The translations under genes and the position numbers were made by a program. The notes beneath the pieces were generated by a model. It made no database searches, had not been told where the DNA came from, and saw nothing but the letters and a program-made list of their open reading frames with translations. From Sulfitobacter sp. M39 (lineage in GTDB: Bacteria > Pseudomonadota > Alphaproteobacteria > Rhodobacterales > Rhodobacteraceae), in assembly GCF_021735935.1 (NCBI RefSeq), contig NZ_WMDZ01000001.1, forward strand, positions 1,240,001 through 1,304,000: a stretch of 64,000 nt of DNA, written 5' to 3'. This document shows, piece after piece, positions 25,796 to 35,305 of the stretch; positions within the stretch are counted from its first letter, which is position 1, and the number at the start of each line of letters is the position of its first letter.

Positions 25796-26917
25796 ATGAC
25801 GCTGATCAACCGGATGTGGTGGGACCATCTGGTTCCCAAGGAGATGGCCCCGCTTCGGGGCCATTTGCAGGCTATGCTGGTTTCCTTTGCCAAGACCGAG
25901 TACGGTGCCCAGTGGATGAAGACAGCCTTGAATCCCAACGGCGTTATACGCCTTGTGCCGGGGCAAATCATACCCGTGTTTCACGTCATCTTTCTGGAGG
26001 GGGCCGCACCCTTCGTTGCACCCCAAAAGAAAATAGAACCCCAGCACAGAGCCGTTTCGCGGGATATAGCCTTTCAATCAGGTCGTCCGCCACAGGATGG
26101 GGAAATCGTTATAGCCCCCATCATTCAGGTCGAGGTTGTCTCGGATCCCGCGCTTCTTACGGCAGCACGCGCGCGAAAGACAGAGATTGACGAAGGCACA
26201 GTGGCGAAGCCTGCGGCGATATTCAGTTGTCCCGCGCATATGCTATTCAAGCCCCAAGGGTATCCCAAGAAGTCATATGTACTCTACCAGCACATTTTTG
26301 GCAGCGGCGGCTCCTATCCAGATCAAGGATGGTTTTATGTGGGCGTAACGACACGCAGTTGGCAGAAGCGATGGGCTGAGCACCACCGCAACATCGACCA
26401 TGGCAGCCTGCTTCTGTTTCACCGCAGGTTTCGCGAAGAACGCGATGCGGGTCGGCTCACATACATTCACCACAAAGTCATGGCCGCGACCGATGATGTA
26501 GAAGCGCTTTATGAGGCGGAGGAGTTTATGGTGGACGGCCATTGGGACGATCAAAGACGTCTCAATATGATTCCGGGCGGGAAGTCGGGCTTACGCTACA
26601 TGCGAGAACACGGACTGCTTTCCAAAAATGTGGTCCCGGTGCCGGACGAGCGGGACCGGGTTGTCCTGAAATGGTTGCAGGAGCATCCGCGCAAAGGCTT
26701 GCCTGCACCTTGGGTTGCGGAAAAATGGCGCGACGACGCGTGGGCTATTGCGCAAATCTGCGGACGCGATGGACGGCTGTCGATTAAGCAGGTTCAGGCT
26801 ATTCGGACGTTGGCGAAAAAACACGGCGCTGAAGAGATCGCCGGACGCATCGGTGCGAAAAACATCGCACAGGTGGAACGGGTTTTGGCCGGGAAGACCT
26901 ACACGCGGGTACAATGA
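25796..26917 (+). CDS. GIY-YIG nuclease-domain protein
   Basis: A 373-residue protein with a GIY-YIG-like catalytic region in the middle: 'YVLYQHIFGSG' stands for GIY, 'GWFYVGVTTRSWQKRWAEHHRN' for YIG with the conserved Arg, and 'EALYEAEEFMVDGHWDDQRRLNMIPGG' holds the Glu and the closing Asn/Gly. Residues 1-150 resemble no family I know, and the C-terminal 70 residues contain an HTH-like segment ('SIKQVQAIRTLAKKHGAEEIAGRIGAKNIAQVERVLAG'). GTGGAGGATG precedes the ATG. Such solo GIY-YIG proteins may be homing or defence nucleases. It stands alone in the accessory region. Confidence 0.78.
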   Translation: MTLINRMWWDHLVPKEMAPLRGHLQAMLVSFAKTEYGAQWMKTALNPNGVIRLVPGQIIPVFHVIFLEGAAPFVAPQKKIEPQHRAVSRDIAFQSGRPPQDGEIVIAPIIQVEVVSDPALLTAARARKTEIDEGTVAKPAAIFSCPAHMLFKPQGYPKKSYVLYQHIFGSGGSYPDQGWFYVGVTTRSWQKRWAEHHRNIDHGSLLLFHRRFREERDAGRLTYIHHKVMAATDDVEALYEAEEFMVDGHWDDQRRLNMIPGGKSGLRYMREHGLLSKNVVPVPDERDRVVLKWLQEHPRKGLPAPWVAEKWRDDAWAIAQICGRDGRLSIKQVQAIRTLAKKHGAEEIAGRIGAKNIAQVERVLAGKTYTRVQ

Positions 26918-26932
26918 TAAGCGCTTGAGGCC

Positions 26933-26949
26933 AAAAACGGTCGTTTTTT
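26933..26949 (+). terminator. Possible terminator after the GIY-YIG gene
   Basis: AAAAAC and GTTTTT pair around GGTC with a run of six T's. The stem is AT-rich and short. Confidence 0.35.
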
Positions 26950-27331
26950 GTCACGGGCGACGATGCGCTGACAAGCATTGAAAATCTTGTGCTACAAACC
27001 CTGGCTTAACCCGGTTTGATTTTGTCACGATTTTGTCCACGTCCCGGAGAGTGGACATCGGCGCATGGTGCAGCATCCAGTAACTTGGGCTCACAACGGC
27101 CATCGGATGCAGCGCGGCATCAGCACGACTTTTGCCATTTTGAGAGGTTCGGACGGCCCGAATCAGACCTTGACTATACAATCAAGTTGCTGCGGAGCAG
27201 ACCGTCAAAGCGGCCATTCGTGCATGTCGCAGCATTTTTGTCGGCGTTATATTCAGTCTGTCCAACAGGCTGACATTCGATTCAGTTGCGGTTAGAGGCG
27301 AAATTCTGAAGTGACCTTCTATCCAAAGAAA
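26950..27331. other. Gene-free stretch
   Basis: No gene, RNA or repeat is recognisable between the GIY-YIG and the secreted-protein genes. Confidence 0.4.
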
Positions 27332-27892
27332 CTAACCCGAGAATGTGCAATATGCAGCTTGGTAATTATTCAAAAGTGAAAGTAAGCGGCGGGGCTGTTT
27401 CTCATCTACGATAGGCTCCATCAAAAACCGAATAAACACAGCTGGCTGCTCAAACTCTGCTTCAGATGTTTTTGACCAGACTATCGGTTCATAGGGGGAC
27501 AAAAAGTGCATCTCGAACATCGCCGAGCCGTTTGGCTCATCTCCGCTACCAGTCATGAAGGCATACTCATCACCAATCGGCACAGACGGATCAGGGATCC
27601 TCGTGCGATTGAGGTCGAATGTAATTTCGATAAACGGCCCTTCCGAAGAATTCTCGTCGCTGATTTTGAAAGTTAACGCTGTGACATCGCAATCATTAAT
27701 TTGCATTTCACGACGGTATATTAGAGGAGGATATAACTGCCATCCGAAACTTACACCTGTATCTAAGTATGGCTGGTTTGATGTGACTGACGCTTCCTCA
27801 ATCTGGCGAGCAAGTTCGCTTCGGGCATCTTCAGCTTGAGCACTGACCGCCAGAAATCCAATAACCAATGAAGAAACAGCGGATCGGATCAT
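27332..27892 (-). CDS. Secreted protein of unknown function
   Basis: A 186-residue protein with a Sec signal peptide ending near 'VSAQA-ED' (about residue 20). The mature part is acidic with strands such as 'DVTALTFKISD' and 'PFIEITFDL' and two Cys, one near the middle (INDCDV) and one near the end (AYCTF), that could form a disulfide in the periplasm. No family is recognised. ATG at 27892 has GGGAGGA 5 bases before it, better than the TTG at 27895. It is unlinked to other genes. Confidence 0.6.
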   Translation of the reverse strand: MIRSAVSSLVIGFLAVSAQAEDARSELARQIEEASVTSNQPYLDTGVSFGWQLYPPLIYRREMQINDCDVTALTFKISDENSSEGPFIEITFDLNRTRIPDPSVPIGDEYAFMTGSGDEPNGSAMFEMHFLSPYEPIVWSKTSEAEFEQPAVFIRFLMEPIVDEKQPRRLLSLLNNYQAAYCTFSG

Positions 27893-28278
27893 CAAATCCT
27901 CCCAACAATGTTACGGTCTGTGTCAATCAAAGATGACGTCGGACAGGCAAATGGGGTACGGAGTATTTTTCTCGCAAAATCATTTATTAAATAGTTTAAA
28001 GTTGCCTTATCAAAGCATAACGACCCTATTCGCAACTGCCCCGCGTTATTGGCGAATAGGGCTCATCGCCACCATTTGTTCGGATGCGATATTCGTGGAT
28101 TGGACCTCACATTGTGCAGCTACTTTAGCCAGATCGTACCAAACCCAGTACAATTACTTAAAAGATCCGTATCTCGCTCACTGTGTAGATGTCACTCTAT
28201 GACCTTTAAAATATATTCCAGCGGCTTCACCGCTCGGGCGAGAGCATCTGCCACTGGTTAGCGCGAATTCCTTCCTAC
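27893..28278. other. Gene-free stretch
   Basis: Nothing recognisable. AT-richer than its surroundings. Confidence 0.4.
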
Positions 28279-28692
28279 CTACTCCTGTATCGCTTCGAGG
28301 TAGTCGAGCAAATTTGCAAAATCGGTTTCCAGTACCTCTCCATCTGCGCCCCCATTCGGGTAAACATGGCGAAGCCCGACCGTCGAAAAATCGGGCATTG
28401 CAGAAAAGGGATCTTCTTTTTCGAGACGGCCCATGATGAAGCGACTAACAAATTCCCGAGGGAAGTACCCGCCATTGCGTTGCTTGATCCCTGTTAAGTC
28501 AGGCGCTACGATCCCCATGGCCAGTGATGGAGACCCTGCGCCTTTGCCACGCACACCATGGCAAGCAGAGCATTCTTTTGCAAAAATTAGTTGCCCTTCA
28601 CGAATTTCTTCAGACCCCTTGATAGAGCCTTCGGAACAACCTGATAGAAGAACGCAGAAAAAACCGGCGATTGTTGAGAGACGGATTCGCAT
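28279..28692 (-). CDS. Lipoprotein cytochrome c
   Basis: A 137-residue class I-type cytochrome c. The lipobox ends in Cys19 (LLSGC), so the protein should be anchored to a membrane and face the periplasm. Haem is bound at CSACH (41-45); Met near 98 ('AMPDFS') is the likely sixth ligand. It would carry electrons to an oxidase or from a dehydrogenase, but no redox partner gene lies beside it. The nearest reductase-like genes are over 10 kb away. The start ATG at 28692 lacks a strong ribosome site. Confidence 0.8.
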   Translation of the reverse strand: MRIRLSTIAGFFCVLLSGCSEGSIKGSEEIREGQLIFAKECSACHGVRGKGAGSPSLAMGIVAPDLTGIKQRNGGYFPREFVSRFIMGRLEKEDPFSAMPDFSTVGLRHVYPNGGADGEVLETDFANLLDYLEAIQE

Positions 28693-29073
28693 TAAAAGAG
28701 CCCCCTAATTTGTGACTGACCATCGTTATGCCCTGTTGTTAAGTCAATCACTTCTCTGTCAGGTCTGAGGTCAGCGCTCCTGGGACAGATTTGAGATAAT
28801 TGAGTATAGGAGGATTTCTGGTTCATCTCGACGATGTGGAGATCGAGATGACGAAGAAGCCGCGCGGACCGGCGAGCCCCTTCAAGAGCACGCGGCCCAT
28901 AGCGATGGCAACACCTGCCACAGCCATAATCTGCTTGCGCGAAGCTTGCACGCTTTTGGGGCTTCAGGCAGGCCGCGGCTAAGTTTCGCACTATCTAATC
29001 AAAGGTTGACGCGGGGTGCTTCCACAACACTTGGTAGCATGTGTTCTTATGCTCCCATCAAAAGGGCAATAAA
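28693..29073. other. Gene-free stretch, perhaps decayed sequence
   Basis: The minus strand around 28800-28980 reads as a plausible but stop-interrupted peptide ('MAVAGVAIAMGRVLLKGLAG'), which looks like a gene remnant I cannot name. No intact gene is present. Confidence 0.4.
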
Positions 29074-29460
29074 TTGCAAATCGGCAAGTTTAAATTCCCC
29101 GTCGAAGCGTCATTGGTTTTAGTCGTGTTCGCTATCTTCAGCGGACTGGGCGTTTGGGTGGTGAAAAGCTTTCCAGAGCGATCTCCAGTTTCAGCTTCGC
29201 CTAAGCTTCAGGAGCAGACTAAAGAAGTCTGCGAGGAGAAGATTTTGGACAGCCTTTCTGGCTCAAGAAGATCCACAGAAGAAACAAGTATTGGTGATTC
29301 AGATTTTGTCTGGAAGATCACGAGCTACGGAAATGAGATCACAGCTGACGCAAAAGTAAACAGCCATAACATCTTCGGAGCTCTTCTTGGCTCGAGCTGG
29401 AGCTGCAAGGTGCAGTTGGTTTCACAAAGGATACAATTCGTTAGCTTGGTCGAAAACTAA
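29074..29460 (+). CDS. Small membrane-anchored protein, unknown function
   Basis: About 128 residues starting at TTG 29074, with AAAAGGG 7 bases before it; the frame is open from GTG 29041. One membrane helix ('VEASLVLVVFAIFSGLGVWVV', about 8-28) is followed by a polar outside domain with Cys residues ('TKEVCEEKIL', 'SSWSCKVQL') that may pair. No family recognised. It stands alone. Confidence 0.5.
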   Translation: MQIGKFKFPVEASLVLVVFAIFSGLGVWVVKSFPERSPVSASPKLQEQTKEVCEEKILDSLSGSRRSTEETSIGDSDFVWKITSYGNEITADAKVNSHNIFGALLGSSWSCKVQLVSQRIQFVSLVEN

Positions 29461-29810
29461 CCGTTTGATTTGTTAGCGGATGATTGGATCCGAGAATTGA
29501 CCTGAGGTAGCGGGCGACAAGTCGGGCTAACTTGGAGGTAGTTGATGTAGATACACAGCCGCGTGAATTCTTCGGTTGAGCCCAGATAAAAGGGGTGATT
29601 ACCCTGCCGAATGGCTGCTATTGTCCAATAGTGGACCAACACTTCGCAATCGCAGCGAATGTCTGGTTTCCGCCCTTTCAGCACGCGCGCTAAATACAGT
29701 GTTTACATCCAGCTGCATCGGGTTTCTGCCCAAAGTCGTCTCGTAGTGCTACGGATTATGCTACTGCGAATATCGTGGCGCTGCGGTGCGGTCTGTGAGA
29801 CGTTCCAAGT
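29461..29810. other. Gene-free stretch
   Basis: No gene is convincing; a minus-strand open frame (29457-29684) has no start signal. Confidence 0.4.
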
Positions 29811-30533
29811 ATGATCGAATACCAAACTCTCGCTGACGGCCATCACGACCTCCTACGGTCACCGCTGCTACGGGCTGCTCTACTAACTCTGCGATATACG
29901 CAGGAACATGGACCGATAGGGATCACCAAAAACAAGGCGTTCAAGCGTACGTTCGTTCAATGGGCTGTACGGAATTTTGACTGGCCAGGAGAAGGTGCGG
30001 ATGACGTGTTCCGTTATCAAAGGGTAATCAACGAAGCTGACTTCGCCCCGCTCGAAGTGCTGCACTTCCTGCTGATTGAATTACGCCTTGGTGGCCACTT
30101 TAAAGACGAGTTCCGGCTCACCAAGCGCGGCAAAGAGTTGGCCCAATCGCCCGGGCGCTTATTTGTCGAATTGATCCCGTATTTTGTACACGAGGTCGAT
30201 CACACCTCTTATGCGCGCTTTGATGACCAACCCTTCGGGAATTGGGATGTATGGATGAATGTGATCAGCGTAGAGGCCGATCACGGCATAAGCGACGTTG
30301 CCTTATACCAAAAGTTCTATGGTGAACCGGAGAGTGATCGCAATGCTGCCAGGCGGGACATATACGCCTTTAAGGCCTGCGTGTTGCGACCGCTTGAATG
30401 GGCTGGACTGCTGATGTCGACCCACGAGCAGGGCAGGGAGATGCGCGCTATCCATGTGTTTAAAAGCCCTCTTTGGCGCAGTGTTTTGAAGTTAGGCACT
30501 GACGATATGCTTCAGTCGGTACCCTTGCAGTGA
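29811..30533 (+). CDS. Conserved-looking protein of unknown function
   Basis: A 240-residue cytoplasmic protein with helical segments and a winged-helix-like feel ('LEVLHFLLIELRLGGHFKDEFRLTKRGKELA' near 80-115, resembling a helix-turn-helix followed by a wing). No catalytic motif and no membrane helix. It ends 123 bases before the IS3 remnant. I cannot assign a function; a DNA-binding or defence role is only a guess. Confidence 0.5.
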   Translation: MIEYQTLADGHHDLLRSPLLRAALLTLRYTQEHGPIGITKNKAFKRTFVQWAVRNFDWPGEGADDVFRYQRVINEADFAPLEVLHFLLIELRLGGHFKDEFRLTKRGKELAQSPGRLFVELIPYFVHEVDHTSYARFDDQPFGNWDVWMNVISVEADHGISDVALYQKFYGEPESDRNAARRDIYAFKACVLRPLEWAGLLMSTHEQGREMRAIHVFKSPLWRSVLKLGTDDMLQSVPLQ

Positions 30534-30656
30534 GGTGCTCTTCACATTCTGTAAGCACGGCAGGGGCTTAGGGCGCTACCCACCATCGTTGTGAAGCCGG
30601 CCTCCAACACGGCATATGGCCCTGGCAGTCGCTCTGTCGCCGTGAAGTAGGCTGCT

Positions 30657-31795
30657 GTGGTCAGGCTATATAGCCGTCAAGAAAGTGCCCAAGCCTTGGC
30701 GGAAAAGTTCGGAGTTAGCTGGCCGACGCCCTATGCTTGGAAAACTCAGATTCTTGGCCTGGAGGCTCCTGCCATGATGAAACGCAAGAAGAGTGCCCTT
30801 CCCCCAGAACTCGAAGGGTTGGAGCGTCAGCGCGAAGCCCTGCAGCGCGACATCCGCGAGCTCCAGAATGAGCATGATCTTCTCAAGACTGCGAGCGAAA
30901 TGAATAAAGGATCTTGGCGGCGATCTGCGGAACCTGAGCAATCGGGAAAAGACCATGCTCATTGTAGCTCTAAAAAACCGGTATAGGACGCTGGCGCTAT
31001 TGGCTCGGCTCGGTCTCGCGCGCAGCACTTACTTTTACCACCGCGCTCGCATGAATCTGGAAGATAAGTATCTTTCTATTCGACAGGCCATGAAGGTTGC
31101 TTTCGAAAGCAACCATCGCTGCTACGGGTACCGCCGCCTCAAAGCATATATGACGCGGGAATTCATCTTGATCTCCGAGAAAGTGGTGCGGCGCTTGATG
31201 AAACAGGAATCTCTGTTCGTCCCAAAGCCGAAGCGGCGGCGTTACAGCTCATATCTGGGAGAGTTCAGCCCAGCGCCGGAGAATATCATCGACCGGGAAT
31301 TCCAGGCAGCAGCGCCAAATGAGAAATGGCTAACCGATATCACAGAGTTCCACATCCGAGCAGGTAAAGTCTATCTTTCCCCGATCATTGATTACTTCGA
31401 CGGCCTCGTCATAAGTTGGACCATAGGGACCAGCTCGGATGCCGACCTTGTAAATACCATGCTTGATGCAACGGTAGAGCCCATCGCTGACAGCGAAGCG
31501 CGGCCAATCGCCAACAGCGATCGCGGAGGCCACTATCGCTGGCCTGACTGGCTGGAACGTATCGACGCAGCGACGCTCGATGTCACGAAAGGCGAGCTCG
31601 CAGGACAATCCCGCATGTGAAGGCTTCTGTGGACGCCTGAAGATTAAGTTCTTCTATCCTCGCGATTGGCGAGCCTTCACCTTGGCCCAGTTTATTGACG
31701 AGGTTGATGCCTAAATCCGCCGGTACAACGAAACACGCATCAAGATGTCTCTTGGTGGCAGAGGCCCGATCGAATAACGTAAAAGCCTCGGTCTT
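30657..31795 (+). pseudogene. IS3-family element remnant (orfA and orfB, disrupted)
   Basis: orfA (30657-30986) reads 'SAQALAEKFGVSWPTPYAWKTQ', the N-terminal HTH of IS3-type proteins; orfB begins in another frame near 30900-30955 ('NREKTMLIVALKNRYRTLALLARLGLARSTYFYHRAR') and continues through 'HRCYGYRRLKAYM' and the DDE core (Asp in 'WLTDITEF', Asp in 'SDRGGHY'). The frame breaks near 31615; the third acid (CEGFFGRLK) and the tail 'RRYNETRIKMSLGG' continue in another frame with stops. It is therefore inactive. No inverted ends or target duplication were found, and the limits are approximate. Its right side abuts the 156-bp tandem array. Confidence 0.8.
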
Positions 31796-31868
31796 ATGCC
31801 GTGAAAACAGTCCAAGTTTTTGTCCGCACCCCCACCGGGCAGTGCTCAGTGACAATCAACATGCTGGC

Positions 31869-33180
31869 ATTCACCGATCTTCTCAGCTGCCTGCGCGGCA
31901 GCTCATCGAACGCAGTCTTGGATGAAGATGGGGTCAACTGACAAAACAGCAAAACTCCATCTTCGCGACTGCCTATTCGGCAGCTCATTTCAGGCCCCGT
32001 TACCGGGTCGTCAGGTTTTCTGACATTCACCGTTCTTCTCAGCTGCCTGCGCGGCAGCTCATCGACCGAAATCTTGGATGAAGATGGGATCAACTGACAA
32101 AACAGCAAAACTCCATCTTCGCGACTGCCTATTCGGCAGCTCATTTCAGGCCCCGTTACCGGGTCGTCAGGCTTGCTGACATTCACCGTTCTTCTCAACT
32201 GCCTGCGCGGCAGCTCATCGACCGCAGTCTTGGATGAAGATGGGGTCAACTGACAAAACAGCAAAACTCCATCTTCGCGACTGCCTATTCGGCAGCTCAT
32301 TTCAGGCCCCGTTACCGGGTCGTCAGGCTTGCTGACATTCACCGTTCTTCTCAGCTGCCTGCGCGGCAGCTCATCGACCGAAGTCTTGGATGAAGATGGG
32401 GTCAACTGACAAAACAGCAAAACTCCATCTTCGCGACTGCCTATTCGGCAGCTCATTTCAGGCCCCGTTACCGGGTCGTCAGGCTTGCTGACATTCACCG
32501 TTCTTCTCAGCTGCCTGCGCGGCAGCTCATCGACCGAAGTCTTGGATGAAGATGGGGTCAACTGACAAAACAGCAAAACTCCATCTTCGCGACTGCCTAT
32601 TCGGCAGCTCATTTCAGGCCCCGTTACCGGGTCGTCAGGCTTGCTGACATTCACCGTTCTTCTCAGCTGCCTGCGCGGCAGCTCATCGACCGAAGTCTTG
32701 GATGAAGATGGGGTCAACTGACAAAACAGCAAAACTCCATCTTCGCGACTGCCTATTCGGCAGCTCATTTCAGGCCCCGTTGCCGGGTCGTCAGGTTTTC
32801 TGACATTCACCGATCTTCTCAGCTGCCTGCGCGGCAGCTCATCGACCGAAGCCTTGGATAAAGATGGGGTCAACTAACAAAACAGCAAAACTCCATCTTC
32901 GCGACTGCCTATTCGGCAGCTCATTTCAGGCCCCGTTGCCGGGTCGTCAGGTTTTCTGACATTCACCGATCTTCTCAGCTGCCTGCGCGGCAGCTCATCG
33001 ACCGAAGCCTTGGATAAAGATGGGGTCAACTAACAAAACAGCAAAACTCCATCTTCGCGACTGCCTATTCGGCAGCTCATTTCAGGCCCCGTTGCCGGGT
33101 CGTCAGGTTTTCTGACATTCACCGATCTTCTCAGCTGTCTACGTGGCAGCTCATAGACCGGAGCCTGGGATGAAGGTGGG
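31869..33180. repeat. 156-bp tandem repeat array, eight full units plus a degenerate ninth
   Basis: The string ATTCACCG recurs at 31869, 32025, 32181, 32337, 32493, 32649, 32805, 32961 and 33117, always 156 bases apart. The inner units are nearly identical; the outermost are more diverged, and the ninth is degraded. Each unit has two hairpins with the stem CTGCC/GGCAG and different loops (TGCGC at 31887-31901, TATTC at 31969-31983 on the plus strand), an inverted repeat GAAGATGG/CCATCTTC (31924-31964), and GTCAG/CTGAC whose loop varies (GCTTG or GTTTT) while the stem is kept. Because 156 is 52 codons, an open frame (31794-32873, minus) runs through it, but I do not count it as a gene. Confidence 0.95.
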
Positions 33181-33889
33181 ATCGACTGGTAATACAGCAA
33201 AATCCCAGAGGGACCCGCTATATTAGGGGTGAGGGCTGGAGCAACGCCACATAGATATCAGTATTGACTAATCGGCGATCCTGCTCCCAAGTCACGGTAA
33301 ATTGCGGTGCTAATGCACTGTGGAAACAACGAATTTCGTGGTCAGATATCATGTCTGTGTCCTCTTGCTTGAGTAGATCGTATTGCACAACCAAAAGTTT
33401 AAAAGGCTATAATTGAAAAGCGTGGAAGCATGACGGTACTACCAAAAACCTTGGCCTATTTCAGAATTTGAATGTCAGGTTTATACCAATCATGCACTCC
33501 GAACTCATACGCAGCGAATGTTGTCAAACCGCCCAAACTGTTTGGATGGATGCGAACGGTCAATACCGTACATTGAACGAGCACTTTCTCGTTTGGGGGC
33601 ATCACCCACGAAGTAGATCAGGATCAACTCCGCTCACACTAAAAAAGACTTAGCTTATGAACCCTACACAGCTTAGAGCGCGGCTCGCGTAATTCGATTT
33701 TTCTGAAGGTGTTGACTCAACCCCTGGGTGCGACCAGCATACGACTGGGTATGTTGTCACTTGGTTGCGCCGGCCTTGAAAAGATCGCAAAGGGAAAAAA
33801 AGAGTTGCGATTAAAATTCGGTGGGTTGGAGATGCGGCAGGATTAATTTGTGGTCAGCGACCCAGCAAACAATTGCTTGGAGGAGCATC
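33181..33889. other. Gene-free stretch after the tandem array
   Basis: No gene, RNA or further array unit is visible. An open frame at 33468-33653 lacks a start signal or family resemblance. Confidence 0.45.
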
Positions 33890-35044
33890 ATGATATTATC
33901 GCGACACATCTTAAGGTCTGCCACAACCGTTTTGGCAGTATCACTGGCTTTGCAGGCAGAAGCTAAAGAGCAGTTGAACTATGCATATGGCTATCCTGCT
34001 AATTCCAACATCGGGCTCGCTGTTGACGCATACATTAGTGGTATTGAGGAGCGTTCAAACGGGGAGGTGGCAGTTACCGGGTACCCGATGACTTTGCTCA
34101 CCTTGTCTGAGAGCAGCGCTGGCGTACGAGATGGTTTGGCGGATATTGGTTATGTGCTTACCGCATATTTCGCCGCTGAATACCCAACAAACCTATACCT
34201 CCACGAGTTAAACCTTCTGGTTAACTTGGTAGAGAAACCCACAGGCAAAGAGCCATTAGCATTCACAGGCGCTATGGTTGAGTACACGACCTTGAAATGC
34301 CCCGAATGTCTGGACGAATTCAGATCCCAAAATCAAGTGTATACTGCCGGTGGTGTCACGCCTACCTACAGTCTCTTGTGCAAGGATACCAAGATTACCA
34401 AAGTCAATGAGCTAAAGGGTAAGCGCTTGCGCGCCGCCAGTGCTGGTTTTGTGCGCTTTGCGGAACACTTTGGGGCTCAGGGGGTATCCCTGCCAGTGAA
34501 CGAAGTTTACGAAGCGCTTGATCAGGGCATTATTGATTGCGCGATGCTCAATGCTCCGGAGATTACAAACTATAGCTTGGATGAGGTTCTTACGGACATC
34601 ACTATCGGTGTCCCTGGCGGACTCTATGCAGCGACAGCGGGGGCGAATATCAATCTTGATCGTTGGAAAAGCATGGATGACGGATCGCGTGAGGCTCTTT
34701 TGTGGGGAGGGAGTGTGATAACTGCTGCCACGACTTGGAACTATTACAAAGATGACGCGGTTGCGATTGAAAAGGCCAAAGATGGAGGGGCTTCCGTCCA
34801 TCAGCCGGAACCGGAGTTGATTGCTGCTACGCGAGAGTTCGGTCGCAAAGATCTTGAAGGTGTCGCGACCTTATTCGCGGAAACCTATAATGTGCCCCGC
34901 GCTCAAGAAATAGTGGAAGAGTTCACTGTAATTCTTGCTAAGTGGATGGATCTCGTAGCAGGCGTTGAAGATGTAGACGCACTTCAAGAGCTCTACTGGG
35001 ACGAAGTTTTTTCGAAGTTGGATCCCGCGACGTACGGTCAATAG
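33890..35044 (+). CDS. TRAP transporter solute-binding protein (DctP family)
   Basis: A 384-residue periplasmic binding protein with a signal peptide ending near 'LALQAEA-KEQ'. The DctP features are 'SAGVRDGLADIGYV', 'ELKGKRLRAASAGFVRFAEHFGAQGVSLPVNEVYEALDQGIIDCAMLNAPE' and a Trp-rich C-terminal helix. An Arg in 'GKRLRA' would bind a carboxylate substrate. GGAGGAG precedes the ATG at 33890. No DctQ or DctM membrane subunits lie beside it, so it is an orphan that must work with distant permease genes or act as a sensor. The substrate is unknown. Confidence 0.9.
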   Translation: MILSRHILRSATTVLAVSLALQAEAKEQLNYAYGYPANSNIGLAVDAYISGIEERSNGEVAVTGYPMTLLTLSESSAGVRDGLADIGYVLTAYFAAEYPTNLYLHELNLLVNLVEKPTGKEPLAFTGAMVEYTTLKCPECLDEFRSQNQVYTAGGVTPTYSLLCKDTKITKVNELKGKRLRAASAGFVRFAEHFGAQGVSLPVNEVYEALDQGIIDCAMLNAPEITNYSLDEVLTDITIGVPGGLYAATAGANINLDRWKSMDDGSREALLWGGSVITAATTWNYYKDDAVAIEKAKDGGASVHQPEPELIAATREFGRKDLEGVATLFAETYNVPRAQEIVEEFTVILAKWMDLVAGVEDVDALQELYWDEVFSKLDPATYGQ

Positions 35045-35305
35045 TACATGAGACGATTGAACGGTGACCGAAAGCGGTTCCCGTTCAATTAGTTGGCGTT
35101 CGCTTTTTTGGGGTTCGGAGTAATCGTTCTTGGCAAATCGTTGTACATTGCACTTTTAACTGCAGCAGAATAGTCCCAAAAAAACCACCGTATGGTTTTC
35201 CCCTGATAAACTCCCTCCGGATGACTGAGCCCATAGGGGGTAACAGAGACACCGAGGCCAACAATCTCACCTCGCCGCGTTCTGCTTTTTTCCCTATTAT
35301 CGCAT

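Noticed and set aside
31794..32873. Long minus-strand open frame in the tandem array as a coding gene
   Set aside because: It is open because the repeat length is 52 codons; outer units carry a stop, there is no ribosome site, and the composition is that of the repeat.
31869..33180. CRISPR array
   Set aside because: Spacing alternates 82/74 bp, the text between hairpins is the same in each unit, and there are no cas genes. Only the hairpin resembles a type I-F repeat.
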